Part shown: positions 1-11,796 of the stretch, piece by piece
Numbering within the stretch: position 1 is the stretch's first letter
How the letters are laid out: each line of letters opens with the position of its first letter
Source: Eucommia ulmoides
Lineage: Eukaryota > Streptophyta > Magnoliopsida > Garryales > Eucommiaceae
Reading direction: 5' to 3'
DNA length: 64,000 bases
Assembly: GCA_016647705.1 (NCBI GenBank)
Contig: CM028338.1
Span: 21,783,577-21,847,576, forward strand
Program-made: the position numbers and the translations under genes
The notes under the pieces: generated by a model
Told to the model about the DNA's origin: nothing
The model's database searches: none
What the model saw: only the letters and a program-made list of their open reading frames with translations

Positions 1-480
1 TGTCACTGCCTAGAATAGCATAGATTAGTGGAGTTTAATGCTTTCATTATGTCAAAAGAATACAAAAATATTTTCATTCCAATATGCTTTAGGTATAGTT
101 GCATATAGATAGTCAAACCATTTACCAGGTTTAATCATGTATAAAAATACATAAAAAAAAAGAAAGAAAAACTTTAAGAAAGGAAATTATTTTGTTTAAT
201 TAAATCAAAGAAAATTACTTGGGTATTGTTTAACATTGAATATTTATTTAGACTAAGGTACCATTGACAGACGAGTATCTTGGGGGTACGTAAAATCTTC
301 CCCAACCATAACCGACTCTCGAACTTTTTGAATATCTCTGGTACATAGACCTTTACAAGTCAAAACATGGGCCATTCTCAAAATGAACAGATTTGAACGA
401 CTTAGAGAGAGAAGAATCAAACTTGTTTCCTCTTCTTCTTGTGCTCTACTTTTTCCGCTATCAAAATCCGAAGTACGTCA
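1..480 (+). mobile_element. 3' part of a Tat/Ogre-type (tRNA-Arg-primed) LTR
   Basis: The segment ends in CGTCA at 480 and is followed after two bases by a tRNA-Arg-type primer-binding site, which places the LTR end there. The block around 240-370 (TTGGGGGTACGTAAAATCTTCC, then 'gaactttttgaatatctctggta') recurs at 31660-31760, 32390-32470 and, on the minus strand, near 46430-46540, 54350-54430 and 58430-58510. That makes it one LTR family. The start of this LTR lies before the window. Family by established knowledge: Ty3/gypsy, Tat lineage, Ogre-like; an old copy. Confidence 0.7.
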
Positions 481-482
481 GC

Positions 483-502
483 TGGCGACTCCGTTGGGGA
501 CC
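483..502 (+). other. Primer-binding site, tRNA-Arg type
   Basis: TGGCGACTCCGTTGGGGACC is close to the complement of the 3' end of plant tRNA-Arg (…CCCAGCGGAGTCGCCA). It starts two bases after the LTR end, the normal place for minus-strand priming. tRNA-Arg priming is known for Ogre-type elements. The site fixes this element as plus-oriented. Confidence 0.75.
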
Positions 503-2030
503 ATTAGAGTGTCGTCCATAATAATCCACTTAAAAATTACTTTTCAAAAAATCAAATTTCCTTCGCCTTTAAACAAACAAAAAATCCACCTCAGACAAAC
601 ATCTAAAAATAGCCTTTGCCGAACAATTATCCTAAAGCTCATATGCTAGAGATATTAAGATGGGATTGACATCACGTTACCATGCCAGGATGCAATAGAC
701 AATAACCGCTTTGAAGAAATCCACAGACGAAAAGAACCCGTGACCTTTTCTCAGGAAAATTAAGCAAGAACCCGTATCTCCACCAAGGAACTAAGAAGAC
801 AAATCCTTTGACTTTATAACAGAAATGACGCCTTGGAATAACTTTGGTAACCTAGGAGTTTGGAGAAATGACCCTAAACCCCCACACAAAGAATGGATCA
901 CCTCGAAAAACTGTGAGAAAGCCTATTGGTTAACTTACTCGGAGATAATGAAGTAAGTCAAGAAATTTGCTGTCAAATAGGAAGAGAAGTATAAATATAA
1001 AGCCAACGTTGGAAAAGACTTAGGAAATGAGTGGACCTTTAACATGGAACCGATGACTAAAACACTGCCTTATCAACTGTCCGAAGAAGAGTTCCCTAAG
1101 CAAGACATAGTCCTAGGAGAACTATCCAAAATGTTAGATCAAATCGACAGCTTGGATTAATCCATTAATGAAATAGGACAGTCTATAACTAGGATCCAGT
1201 CAAGGAATGAAAATCTGTACCCAACCCCTGCTGAAAATGTATATACCCCAAGCGTTGAACTTTTACCCCTGTACATCACTATGCTAATACTTACACTTCT
1301 TCCTCCACCTGTATTCTCCACAATTCAACACGAATGCCTTCTGCGAGTATAACTCTTGGGTAATAGGCCATCATACCGATCAGTGCTACTCTATTTAGGA
1401 CCATATCAAAGACCTCATTCAGAATGAGGTGATCAACTTCAAATGGATCTTGATCTAAGCCCTGATAATAGGAGTAGTAAGCTAAAAATGTATTTTTGTA
1501 CCCTTAATCGTTTTGATTTTCTTAACTTTCCTTAAGTAGGGAATTTTGGCATTTATATGATGTCCATAAGTAACTAAGGTATAACCCTACTATTATAAAT
1601 TACATTATTATCTACCTAAAGTTTGTCTCAAATTTCCATTTCCTGCCTTCAACAGTTGACGTGTCTATCATAGTTTTATACACTATAGAAAAACTAAGGT
1701 TTCGATAAATATGGTTTTAATATTTAGGTAGAACATAATCCAAAGTAGAGTTAAAAGGAGAATTCTTGCCTTAACCAAACGATGGTGAGATATTGACAAT
1801 AAAATCTGAGAAAGTTAGGAGAAAAACTTAGGAGCCCTGATTGTGGAATCATTACATATGTTCTAACCCGGGAGTGTCCGAGTAACCCTGAAGGAGTATA
1901 GAAGACCTCCTCAACTGGAATGAATGAAGAAATATTAGGATGATTAGTGATGTGAAGAATTATAGATAAAGTCTTAGAACTCACCCCTATCATAGAAAAA
2001 TTCTTGAAATATCAGGAAGTTGAACAAAAA
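503..2030 (+). pseudogene. Tat/Ogre leader and gag fossil, copy 1
   Basis: After the primer site comes a leader, then broken gag-like coding sequence on the plus strand. Around 830-1160 the reading resembles a Tat-type gag with words such as PWNNFGNLGVW and EFPKQDIVLGELSKML. At 1350-1440 a piece resembles the gag zinc-knuckle tail (HHTDQCYS, then a DLI-x-NEVI-like stretch), typical of Tat gag proteins (CxxH...GHxTxxC...DLIxxGxI). The same order of sequence recurs at 41691-46130, where it is opened by two solo LTRs. No protease or reverse transcriptase follows on this strand. It is broken in many places and looks old. Confidence 0.6.
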
Positions 2031-3489
2031 ATGATCGAATAATGTAAGCTAAGATTTTATCTGGGCATAACCAACTCAGAAGCATGTGGAAACCTACCTA
2101 AAATAAAAGTAGGAGGAACCTTGTAGAATTGAATACAAACAAGACTGGAAGAAGACAACGAGCCTTCATCAAGATAATACCTAATAATGGGAAAGTAGTC
2201 AGAATATAGGCAAAATCAACGAAGACCTTGAGACTGACTCAAATTACTCATAATTCTCTAAAAATGTGAAGTCCTGAAAGTAAGTGTTAAGAGAAAGAAA
2301 ATAATAACTAAAGACTTGTCTGATAAAGTTTCTAAACACTGAGAGGCCACACAAAAGAGGTCAGGTGAATTACGCTCTCTATACAATCCGAGTATTAAGT
2401 CATAGGGGTGTTTCAACACCTAGTGACTCGGGCCAACTGGATCGGGATCACTACCCAAAGCTCACTACATAAATTATATAGAAAGTATGACTCCCCACTT
2501 GCTGGAGGTTAAAAAAAAAAGAAAACAAATCCTCTCAACACTACCAAGACATAATAACATTTGTTAGTCTTCACTGACTAACACTTTTTTCTCCATTACT
2601 TCTATTCTCCCTCCTTTGAGTTATCTCGAGAAGGCCCATTCAGATTGCTCTCAATCCAAGACAGAAGAAGTGAAGCAGAGCAGTCAAAGAAACCTTGGGT
2701 AGCATATAGGGCCTAGGTAATCCAAATAAAAATCTTAGAAAATTTAAATATTGAAACTTGATGGAATTGGATTAGGTGACTTTGGATAACAAACTACTAA
2801 GTTGACTATTCCATATTCTTGTTAAAACTATACTTACCATATTCCAAAAAAATATTGGGGTCAATGATTATGATAGTAGACCCAATTTTGAATACCAGAA
2901 TATGAAAATTAGAAATATACTGTAGTTAAATAATCCTATAAGAGATAAAGAAGGATATATACAAAGGTATGATAAGGACAAGTAATTCAAGACACTAAAA
3001 TCTAAACTAAAGGAAAGCTAGGAAAGCGAAAAGGATAGAAATCAACTTAAGATAATTTATCACCCTTAAGATCGGAGAACTAGATAAAAGGACAAAAGTA
3101 CTGGAAGGAGGAAAAGTGCAATAGGGAAGAAGAATTTACGTTATCCAATAAAAGATAGGCATTCCCATTATCAAGATTTTCAAACCCAGAAGAAAGCCCA
3201 AGCAAGCGCGAATAGGTATTTTTCCATTTTCTCGATGTAGTAGAAGTTACTTTAGGATGGCTAATGGCAAAGGTTATCTAACCTAACTTTGAAAAATTGG
3301 AATCATGAAAGACATAATAAACATTAACTACCAATCTAAATATATAACATAAAATACATCAGACAGATTTAAGATAACTAACTGGGGCTTAAAAAAGGTA
3401 ACACACATTAAGTACTAGGTAGAACTGCTAATGTTTTAAGTACAAAATAAAATAAAATAAATACAATTAGGTCAATGCAAAAACATCCA
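2031..3489. other. Unresolved degenerate, probably retroelement-derived sequence
   Basis: AT-rich, no open reading frame above background on either strand, and no terminal repeat seen. It lies between a plus-strand gag fossil and a minus-strand PMD fossil, where the remainder of the same Tat/Ogre element would be expected. I recognise nothing in it with confidence. Confidence 0.4.
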
Positions 3490-4680
3490 ATGTTAGACAA
3501 TTAGAGAGTAAGGGACGAACACAGATATCGAATGTGATATGGAGCCTCTAGGCAGGAATAGATCCAAGTGAACTCCTCCTCCATGAAAGTGGAAGGATAG
3601 TCTGAGGTAGATGGACCATCTTCCACTGATGAAGAGGGAGCCTTGGCCATAGATATCTCAACAGATTGTAAGACTACGGGACGATAATGAGGGTTCATCC
3701 AAATCATATACTCTGTGGCTGTAGATAGATGTGCTGAAATTGTAATGTCATCAGATGTTAAGCAACGACACTCCTATTTAGCATAGGCCACGGTATCTTA
3801 AGCCCCGTCTCCAAACTTGAAAGTATAATGAGTTACAATCGTTCCATCAACTGACGGAATATGCTAAGTCCTATTGAATTGACGAAGCACTCGACTAGAA
3901 ATGTATGGAACGGAAACTCGAAATCCCAGAAGAGGAATGATAGTCAAGTCCACACAATCCGATAAAATATCGTCCGACATCTTGCATCTCATAGTCCATA
4001 CTATACCTTAGCTAACCATCTCTACTAAAAGTGACTCCCAGTTTGGTATATAGTTAAGACTCCGCATAATTAGAGGGAATAAAGAAAATAGCCGACCAAC
4101 GATCGGATCCTCTGAGCACCAAGCTACCAGGGGTAATCTAAGCAGGTGGGAAGTCGGCCATATCTGCGGTAATGAGTAACTTTTGAAGAAATAGTGGACA
4201 CCATCTTAACAAGCAGTCAACAACCAGTATGACTCCACTAGTATGAGGGACTATCATACAAGATGAATCAGAGAGCATTCTCTTAGCTAGGAGGATCGTC
4301 CGACTCTAGAGATCACTTTTATTCCAAGGGAACAATGTCTCTTGCAGTAATAGAGTGACCAATACCGCCATTCCGCATCCACGTCAGTCCTCGTAACTAC
4401 TCCACATGTCCCCAAAGCCCTAAAATCTTTGAACGTCTGATAACTACCTCTAGAGCTTGTGAAACTCCAAGAAATCCTCACCGACATTCTGGAGAAGCGA
4501 TAGGTGTTTTCACTTCATGCGAAGAACCTGTGACAACTAAGTCTTCGACGATGGCAGACGGAGATGAGGAATCTCTTTTAACAGAGGAAGTCCAAGCAAA
4601 AAAAGACACCTCCTTGAGACACGGAGTTAGCTCAGTCACCCCATAACGAAAGCATGAAGAAGTCAATCAAAGGCACACTA
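3490..4680 (-). pseudogene. Plant mobile domain (PMD)-like fossil, copy 2 (C-terminal part)
   Basis: Read on the minus strand, the stretch near 3858-3900 gives SSRVLRQFNRTQHIP, close to the conserved DRVxRQFGxQQxIP motif at the C-terminal end of plant mobile domain ('aminotransferase-like') proteins. It is followed by a YMIWM-type tail near 3700 that matches the usual Y-x-x-W end. Further upstream pieces (3950-4660) are weakly similar. PMD proteins occur as host factors (MAIN/MAIL family) and as passengers of plant transposons, including gypsy elements. Here the gene is clearly broken and lies in retroelement DNA, so I read it as an element-borne antisense ORF rather than a host gene. The assignment rests on remembered family motifs. 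Confidence 0.5.
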
Positions 4681-5560
4681 AACTCTGGATGAATGGACCA
4701 TCTACAATCACTTATTGAATCTTCATGATATAACCAAGTATGGACCATAGAAGTGCCAACTATTCTACCTAATCGGACAGAGAAAAGTGGCTCAGCTGAT
4801 GAAAGGAGAACTAGCTATGAATAGCTCTCGAGAAATCGCCTTTGAAAAATTCACTCAAAGAAAATATCATCCACACATATGCCAAACAAGTGAAGTATGT
4901 CAAGTATATTTTAAATTCCCTTTAAAAATTGCATAACTATTTCAAAATAGTCCTACCTGTCTAGACTGAGTTGTAATATAGCTAGGTTTCCCCAACTCTA
5001 GGGAAGATACAGTATTATCGGACGAGCTACCTTTATTATAAAGGTAAGCCAATACCTTCCTGTTCTCCCGAGAAGAAAGGCGTTACCCAAAATAACCTGA
5101 CATAATATCCTGATATGATAGAGAAAATTCATAAAATATTTTTATCATAATTAGGTTTATTTATGTTTCTAAAAGATGTTAGCATAAGATGTTTGAATAA
5201 TTGCATGCTAATAAATCTAAAAAGTAGATATAAGTCTTTTAGCAAGCTAAGTATCTACACAACTAATATTCTACCACGGAAAATGAATATAAAATAACTA
5301 AAATAGTACATATACATCCCATACATAAGTACAATAATAAAGAGGATAAGTATACATCAAGAAAGGAAAATACATATACATCCATCCTGATACATATACA
5401 ACAATATCCACCACAATACATTTTCCAAAAAAATGATACATCCACTTTAATACATATCCAAAAAATGTAAATATACAATCAAATAAAAATAAAATGTTTG
5501 CGCCTATCAAAGGTCTGACATGGGTCAGTCTATACTCCCTCTTGAACCCCCAGTCAGTGG
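4681..5560. other. AT-rich sequence left of the copia insertion
   Basis: No supported gene. 5100-5560 is low complexity. The last bases before the copia LTR (AGTGG, 5556-5560) resemble the five bases after it (GGTGG, 18454-18458), so the copia element probably inserted into this DNA. Confidence 0.4.
5298..5480. repeat. Degenerate short tandem repeat, ACATATACATCC-like
   Basis: Variants of 'acatatacatcc', 'atacatatacaac' and 'gatacatccac' recur irregularly across about 180 bp. Apparent ORFs on the minus strand here are by-products of the biased composition and are not genes. Confidence 0.45.
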
Positions 5561-7690
5561 TGTTCAATCTAAGGTTTTAATGAACAATTAAGTATTGATA
5601 TTTTTTATGGAACTAATGGTTTTATCGAGTGTTTTAGATTTATAGTTTCATGTTTATGATTAATAAGAAGACTTTAAGAAGAAAACATAAATGGTGCAAG
5701 ATGGACGTGATGAAAAAATGAAGAGTTTTGAAGACCTTAAAGAAAAATAGGTGAAAACAACTCTTTAACTATATATTATTAATGCAACCCGAATTAGAAT
5801 CACACACAACACTTAAAATAAGTTAATTATATGTGTGTCATGATAAAAAGTAATAATTTTAAGATCCTAAAATGAGAAATTGTATGTGTTCCTTATGTGA
5901 AATGAATTTGATAATTGACCTAATTAGAAGTATGTTTTAAAGTATAAAAAGTTGAGTTTTCGGGGCAATTCGGTCAAGCAAGAAAAGCAATCGATCAACT
6001 GAATTAAATAATGAGTTTTGGAGTTAAAACGAGGTGCTACTAATCCATTCGATCAACCGTTTGATACAATAGCTGAATTGGAAAATAAGTGAGCACACTA
6101 GTCCAACTGTTTGATTCAATAAATGAATTGGTGAAAATGTGGATCACACTAATCTAATTAGTGAACTGATTGGGTGTGGTCGGTCAATCGAATGCCTTTG
6201 TGACAAAGGTTATATTGGGAAAAGGACATGTCGGTCAACCTACCCATAGGAATCAGTCAACCGACTGATTCAATTAGGTATTTGAGTGATTTGGTCTCTC
6301 GGTAAATAACTATCCATTTCTTATGATTCCAAGAGATTGATTTGTGGGATTTGAATTTAATTGAAATATTAACAACCTATTATGTTATCCCTATTGATAT
6401 GGTACATATATTTTGAGATTCTCCCAATTTAAATGGTTTAATACTTCCTATTTCTATGATTTTAAATTTACAATAGTTTTATGGAATTAAATGGGAGAAT
6501 TAAAAGTTATTTTTAAGTGAAATACACCTAAAATGAAAGGTAATGATATATGGGGTCTTATAGTGTCATTTTATGGCATATCTCTGAAAAACTAGTTGTT
6601 GGAGGGCTAGTTATTGGTTTATTAATATAGACTTGTGGGAATTCAATTGAGAACTTCAAGAACAATCAGTTTGAGCTCTTCTAAGAGTGAGATTTATGTT
6701 GAGATATTTTTTCGAGAGATTCTATTCAAGTTCTTGATCTAAAGCACTAGCTATTTGGCGTCACCGATTTGGGTTCTAATTGTTATTCAATCATTGTCTT
6801 CGTTGTTTTCCCAATGAGATTCTTCCATGTGATATTATTTGCTTGAAAGTTATATTTATCTTGATTACTTGGTTTATCAAAGTCTGAAAATGTTTCTAAG
6901 CGATTTTTGCCTGTTTATCTGATTTTGTGCTAAATTTGTGTTACCCACATTATTTATTAATCAATTCAAATTGCCTCACCTTGTATCTATCACATAGTAA
7001 TTATTTGAGACATCAATTAAGTATAACCATATTGAGGTGGTAGAAGCTCCTTGTGAGAAAAAACTTACATTTTTTGTATTTGTGGGTTTTGAGTGGATTA
7101 GACACGTTTGGGACGGTGTCTAGTTAGGGTTACCAGGTATGGATCTTTTTCCTGTGAAAAAAAATTAGGGTTTGATCTTTGTCCTAGTAAAAAAGTTAGG
7201 TTATTCTTTTTCCTTGAAAAGAATTACGTTTTGATTCATCCTGCAATTGAATTATTTTTGAGTCATTTGTTAAGGTTCATCCTTTCATGTGAAAATGATA
7301 AGTGATATAGAGTTAGGTTTTTTTAGCCTGGTAAAAAAATAGGGTTCATCCTTGATCCGTGAAAAGAGTAAATTGTAATGGTTGATTATGTGCCTGTAAA
7401 AGAATCGTGAGTTGTAAGAGTTTGGTTCCTACCTGGTAAAGGAATCAAGGGGTTTAGTGGATTGTGAATCTCTATGGAGCTTGAGGGACTAGACGTAGGC
7501 AAGACTAGCTTGACGAACCCGAATAAATTCTTATGTGCTACATGGATTTATTTTCTATCTTGTGTTTAGGTGTGTACTTAGTATTAAATACATATATGCT
7601 GCATATAAAGATAATAATCTATTTAGAAAAATTGATTATTTTTATTTAAAGAAATTAATTGCTTAAATTTGGTTACTATGCCTTTATAGG
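5561..7690 (+). repeat. 5' LTR of the copia element
   Basis: Begins TGTTCAATCTAAGG, matching the start of the other copia LTRs in the window (TGTTGAACCCTAGG on the minus strand at 52755; TGTTGATCCTAAG at 63490). It aligns along its length with 16332-18453, for example 'gtttggttcctac' and 'gtgtgctgcat'-like stretches near the 3' end. It contains a cluster of GGTCAACC/TTGACC motifs at about 5970-6270. Confidence 0.75.
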
Positions 7691-7691
7691 T

Positions 7692-7968
7692 GATGGGCAA
7701 TCTATGCACCGTCTACCTCTGTTTACAGGTAATAACTATGCTTTTTGGAAGAAGAGGATGATTGTATTTATTCAAGCCACTAATTATGAGGCATGGTTGG
7801 TTATTTAAGATGGTACATACATTTCTAAAGATAATAGAGTAATTAAGAAGAAGGAACAACCGAGTTCCTGTGATAAATGAAAACTGTCTATTAACTCTCA
7901 AGCAATTAATCTTTTGCTTTGTTCCTTAGATGGCAATGAGTACAGTAGAGTTTCAGATTGTGGATTTG
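7692..7968 (+). pseudogene. copia gag fossil, first part
   Basis: Plus-strand reading gives LFTGNNYAFWKKRM, the usual beginning of plant copia gag (F-x-G-x-N-Y-x-x-W), followed by a stretch ending near 'LLCSLDGNEYSRVS', typical of the UBN2/gag domain. The gag domain resumes at 13679, right after the nested element. It is broken. Gag would form the cytoplasmic virus-like particle in an active relative. Confidence 0.75.
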
Positions 7969-9851
7969 TGGTAGGGCGTAAAATACTCCGCTACTTACAC
8001 CCTCAAGTATACGAGGTCTAAGTGTTAGTATAGTGTGATCGTTAAGATCGGGTTATCGTATCCACAGGAATTGGTGTCGTTATTATCGAATACCGCGTTT
8101 GTCGTGACCTAACTTTATCTAGGCGAAAACAAATGTATTTAATTAATTAAACTAATACTAATATAACATAAATTAACTACACTAATATGCTAATATGTTT
8201 TAGGGTCAAGAATTTCCTAGGGATTAATGTGTTTACAAATACGTGTTCGATATCGATTTACTCACGTTTACGGCGTTCGACCTATTTGACAATCTCGGTA
8301 CGTAAACTCCACCGCCACCTCTCCCGAGTGTAAGACGGGAGAATACATGACTTCGAGTTAAAGGAGAAGTCTCCCTCAATGTCTTAATGACCCTAGGTCA
8401 CGTGAGTCTCGCCTAGCATCATTGATTGCACACAGTCCAACTCCCTTTCGGGTTATTGGATCGTCGCGTTGTATTTACCCTATCGACAATCTCTGTTCGT
8501 AAACTCCCTTGCCACCTTTCCCAAGTGTAAGAAGGGGGATATAATGTGACTTCTTATCAATGAAGAAGTCCCTCTCAATGTCTTAATGACCCTAGGTCAC
8601 GTGAGTCTTGCCCCAACGTCACCGATTGTCCACGATTCAAACCCCGACCGGGTTATAGAATCGTGGTGTTTGTTTACCTTAATCTGAATCTGGGGTTTTT
8701 CAAAACCTCATATTCTCCATTTATCTAACTAATCATGATAAACAAACAATATGATAAATACAATCAAACTACGAAGAACAATCACAAACGAAACACCGAA
8801 ATCATCCAAACAAACATATTTATAAATATGCCGTTAATCCCAACTACAATCCATATTTAACACATGGTCATAACCAAATAAACCTATAAATCGAGCTAAA
8901 AATGCTCACATGATCCTATGATAAAGAAATAAGGAAAACTAATCGAAGAACTTAGCCTCGTCCGAAGATAAACTGCTAAAAACGCTCAATGATCGATTCG
9001 CCATCTTCTCCACTTCGGGATGTGATCTCCACCTCTAAAACTCATAAATATACCCTTAGATATAGGCTAAGGGGCTCAAAAATGCTAGAGAGGCTGGAGA
9101 AGGGGGAGGAGGGGGTTATTTATAGGCAAAAGATCTCAAAATATCTAATAAATATCAAGGTTGTGCTGCTGTATTTTCGCCTAGGAGAAGAAAACTTCAC
9201 CTAGGAGAAGTTAGGTCGGTTAACTTTCTGTCGGAACTTCGCCTCGATGAAGGAAACTTCGCCTAGGCAAAGTTACAACAAGTTTGCAATTTTGTTTTGA
9301 CTGTAACTTCTTCATCCGAACTTCGATTGAGGTGATTTAAAGACCTATGGAAATATAAGAAAAATATATACAACTTCCATGTTTTGAGTGTTTCCAAAAT
9401 AATATTGAATCATAGTCCAAAATAGCCTTGAAGTTACAACACCTTTAGCAGCTTTGCAGGTTTGGTGATTGTCTAGGCGAAGAAGTAGGCAGTGGACTTG
9501 GAAATGTTTCTACTGGGGTTTCCACCTAGGCGGAGGAATTTACTGCCTAGGCAGTGGGCTACCAGTAGCCTTTTGTCATTCTCAGCATCTTCACTGCCTA
9601 GGTGGAGGTCTGTACGCCTAGGTGGTGGGCTTCCTTCATATTTTTGCCTCCTTACTTGTTTATCCACCGTAATTTCGACTCGCCTTCGGTTCGATCTCAT
9701 CGTTTTCGCTCCAGTTTCCTATCTTTTTGCTCCATACACCTAATTTATACAAAAAGTATGAAAACTAATTAAAACATAATAAAATACTATATAAACGCTT
9801 GAAAACCAACTTAATTCGGTTTGGAAATACGTAGGTAGATCACACCTATCA
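7969..9851 (-). repeat. 3' LTR of the non-autonomous Asp-LTR element
   Basis: On the minus strand it begins TGATAGGTGTGATCTACC and ends CGCCCTACCA. It carries several near-palindromes with CCTAGG cores, including a perfect ACTGCCTAGGCAGT at 9542-9555, and two copies of the ACACTCGGGAGAGG-type motif near 8325-8345 and 8512-8530. Confidence 0.88.
9116..9126 (-). promoter_or_regulatory. TATA-like box in the 3' LTR
   Basis: CCTATAAATAA on the minus strand, about 730 bp into the LTR and downstream (in LTR sense) of the palindrome array. The equivalent position in the other LTR (12945-12954, CCTATAAATA) and in the solo LTR at 42788-42797 is conserved, which supports it as the LTR core promoter. 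Confidence 0.55.
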
Positions 9852-9864
9852 AATACCCCCAAAC
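9852..9864 (-). other. Polypurine tract
   Basis: GTTTGGGGGTATT on the minus strand sits directly before the 3' LTR start (TGATAGG). This is where plus-strand DNA synthesis is primed in LTR elements. Confidence 0.75.
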
Positions 9865-11768
9865 TTGAAATTTGGTTAGTCCTCGAGCCAAACACACACA
9901 CTAAAAGGAAAAAAAAAAAACCAACAAATTGAATTAAATAACAAACAACCTAAAAACAATCTAAATATAACAACATGCGAGTTTTGACTTCTTCTAAGGG
10001 CCTATTTATTTTTACCTCAACAACCGCCAATTATTTCGAGTTCAGGTAGTAACTCACAGCATGTAATGTTCTAGAATTTTGACATGCAATAATGGTGAAT
10101 ACTATTCTAGATCCTGTAAACGTGTTCGTGTGAGACTCAATAATATGGTTATACAACGATCAGATTGGATTATCCCTCAACGAAATTTATGAGTTAAGGA
10201 TTACCATAAGATGAATTGGGGTCCACTCTCCACTAATGTAGGTTTAGTAGTTCATGAAGATCATTAGGACTTGGTTCGGTTTTGGTATATTTGGCCAAGG
10301 GTAATTTGGAATGGAAAACGGGTTACGTTGTTAACTTAACGTTACCCAAGGCTCAACGCTTGGCACATTCACTCTCGAATCCCCATAGAAAGATTGGAAA
10401 CAATCTTGAACATGCAATTAAAATCGACGTACTCACTTGTCAAAAGAAATGGAAATAAAAACCGTATTTACATTTGACTATTTTTTTTTCCATCCAACGA
10501 ACACACCCCAAACTTATTTGAATGTTACAATTGATGGGGTGTGTGAAATCCAAATGAAAAATGACAAGCGAGTACTCAAATACCGAACCAATTAGAAGTT
10601 CGCCCTAAACCCAACCACTCACATCAAGTAGCATACATGAATGCTAACTTGATTCACTCAAACGTGCCTTTAAATTCAACAATTTAGGTTTGGAAAAAGA
10701 TCCACTGGACATGGTATTAGTTTATGTGTTCAATATTGAAATGGCATTTAGGCTTCGACAGGGTAACGAGGGATAAACATATTACAAGGTAGGCTTAAAA
10801 AGGCTCAAGCGACAAAACGAATGCCTAAATCACGTCTCCTGAACTACCTCGCCTAGGATTTCGCTCCAAGCTTCCCCTTAATCAAGTTCTAGAATCCTTA
10901 AATGTGTCATGAATTTGGCTAATCAATAATCATCCTCAAATCAATTGAATAACTATACATTGAGTCTATGTGCTCGTGCAAATTAGGATCTACAATAATT
11001 TTTAGCCAAAAGCATTGTCAAGCACACTGAATCACACATGCATGGGTATTACCCTTGACCTCGAAAACAACCAGGGGTAATTTTCATCATCGGGTGACGG
11101 CCCAGATGAACACAAAACTCGACATGAAAACAACACAAAAACATAAACACATCCTAACCTAAACACACATGCAATACGAAAAAACAATAACACATAAACT
11201 AACAATACTACATACTACACATCACCGCCAAACTCAAAGTGGACAGTGTCCTCAACGAACCCAGTCATCATTCTTCAACATGTGGAATTAAAGCATACTG
11301 ATGAAAGGTGTTTAGAACCCTTACCTGGGAGGCGAGAGGATCTCGCCTCCGATTTAAGTCAGATGTGACAGATTTAACTTATTTGACCCTGGGTTGCCTC
11401 TCAAGAAGTGCGTGATTTAATGTCCTCGGCCCAATATTTTCAGAACACCCTCAAGATTGGTGAGGTTTTGCTTTGTTCGACTCGATCTCCTCAACCAAAT
11501 GCCTCACCAGCTTATGTGCTTGGCCAAGCAACATAAAACGATTTGGAATCCCGTCGAAAGGGATGCATTAACACCCGACGATCTAACATCGGCAAGTACC
11601 CTACATAAGAAACAAAAACAAAACTACACACAAAAATTATATACAAAAAATTGCCTAAAGTAAAATTAAGTCATTTACACACAATATGGATAATAACAAC
11701 AAATCAATGCCCGACAATCGTTACCAAAAACTTAGTAGCTATCGCCAAGAACTGAATTCACCTAACAA
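9865..11768 (-). other. Non-coding interior of the Asp-LTR element
   Basis: No ORF of note. Two blocks are shared with the half element at 55030-56504. One is the 'accttacctgggaggcgag…ctgggttgcctc' block (11320-11405 versus 55365-55445), a leader-like sequence common in non-autonomous and Athila-type plant elements. The other is the 'ttacccttgacctcgaaaacaa…catcatcgggt' block (11048-11098 versus 55034-55088). Conservation of these non-coding blocks suggests packaging or leader functions (inference). Confidence 0.65.
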
Positions 11769-11770
11769 CC

Positions 11771-11790
11771 AATCCCCGGCAACGGTGCCA
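11771..11790 (-). other. Primer-binding site, tRNA-Asp type
   Basis: The plus strand reads AATCCCCGGCAACGGTGCCA, the 3' end of plant tRNA-Asp (…TCCCCGGCAACGGCGCCA) with one difference. On the minus strand it is the primer site six bases inside the 5' LTR. Athila- and Tat-type elements are known to use this tRNA. Confidence 0.85.
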
Positions 11791-11796
11791 AAAACT

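Noticed and set aside
483-502. tRNA gene
   Set aside because: Only the complement of a tRNA 3' end is present here and at 11771, 46141 and 56481; there is no cloverleaf. These are primer-binding sites.
383-649. 88-residue plus-strand ORF
   Set aside because: It spans the LTR end and the tRNA-Arg primer site, so it is chance reading across non-coding retroelement signals.
5263-5567. Two overlapping minus-strand ORFs rich in Tyr, Cys and Phe, membrane-like
   Set aside because: They arise from a TA-rich short tandem repeat; no start context, no conserved domain.
9473-9743. ORFs on both strands, repeated at 13295-13565
   Set aside because: The duplication is simply the two LTRs of one element. 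The open frames follow the palindrome array rather than any protein family.
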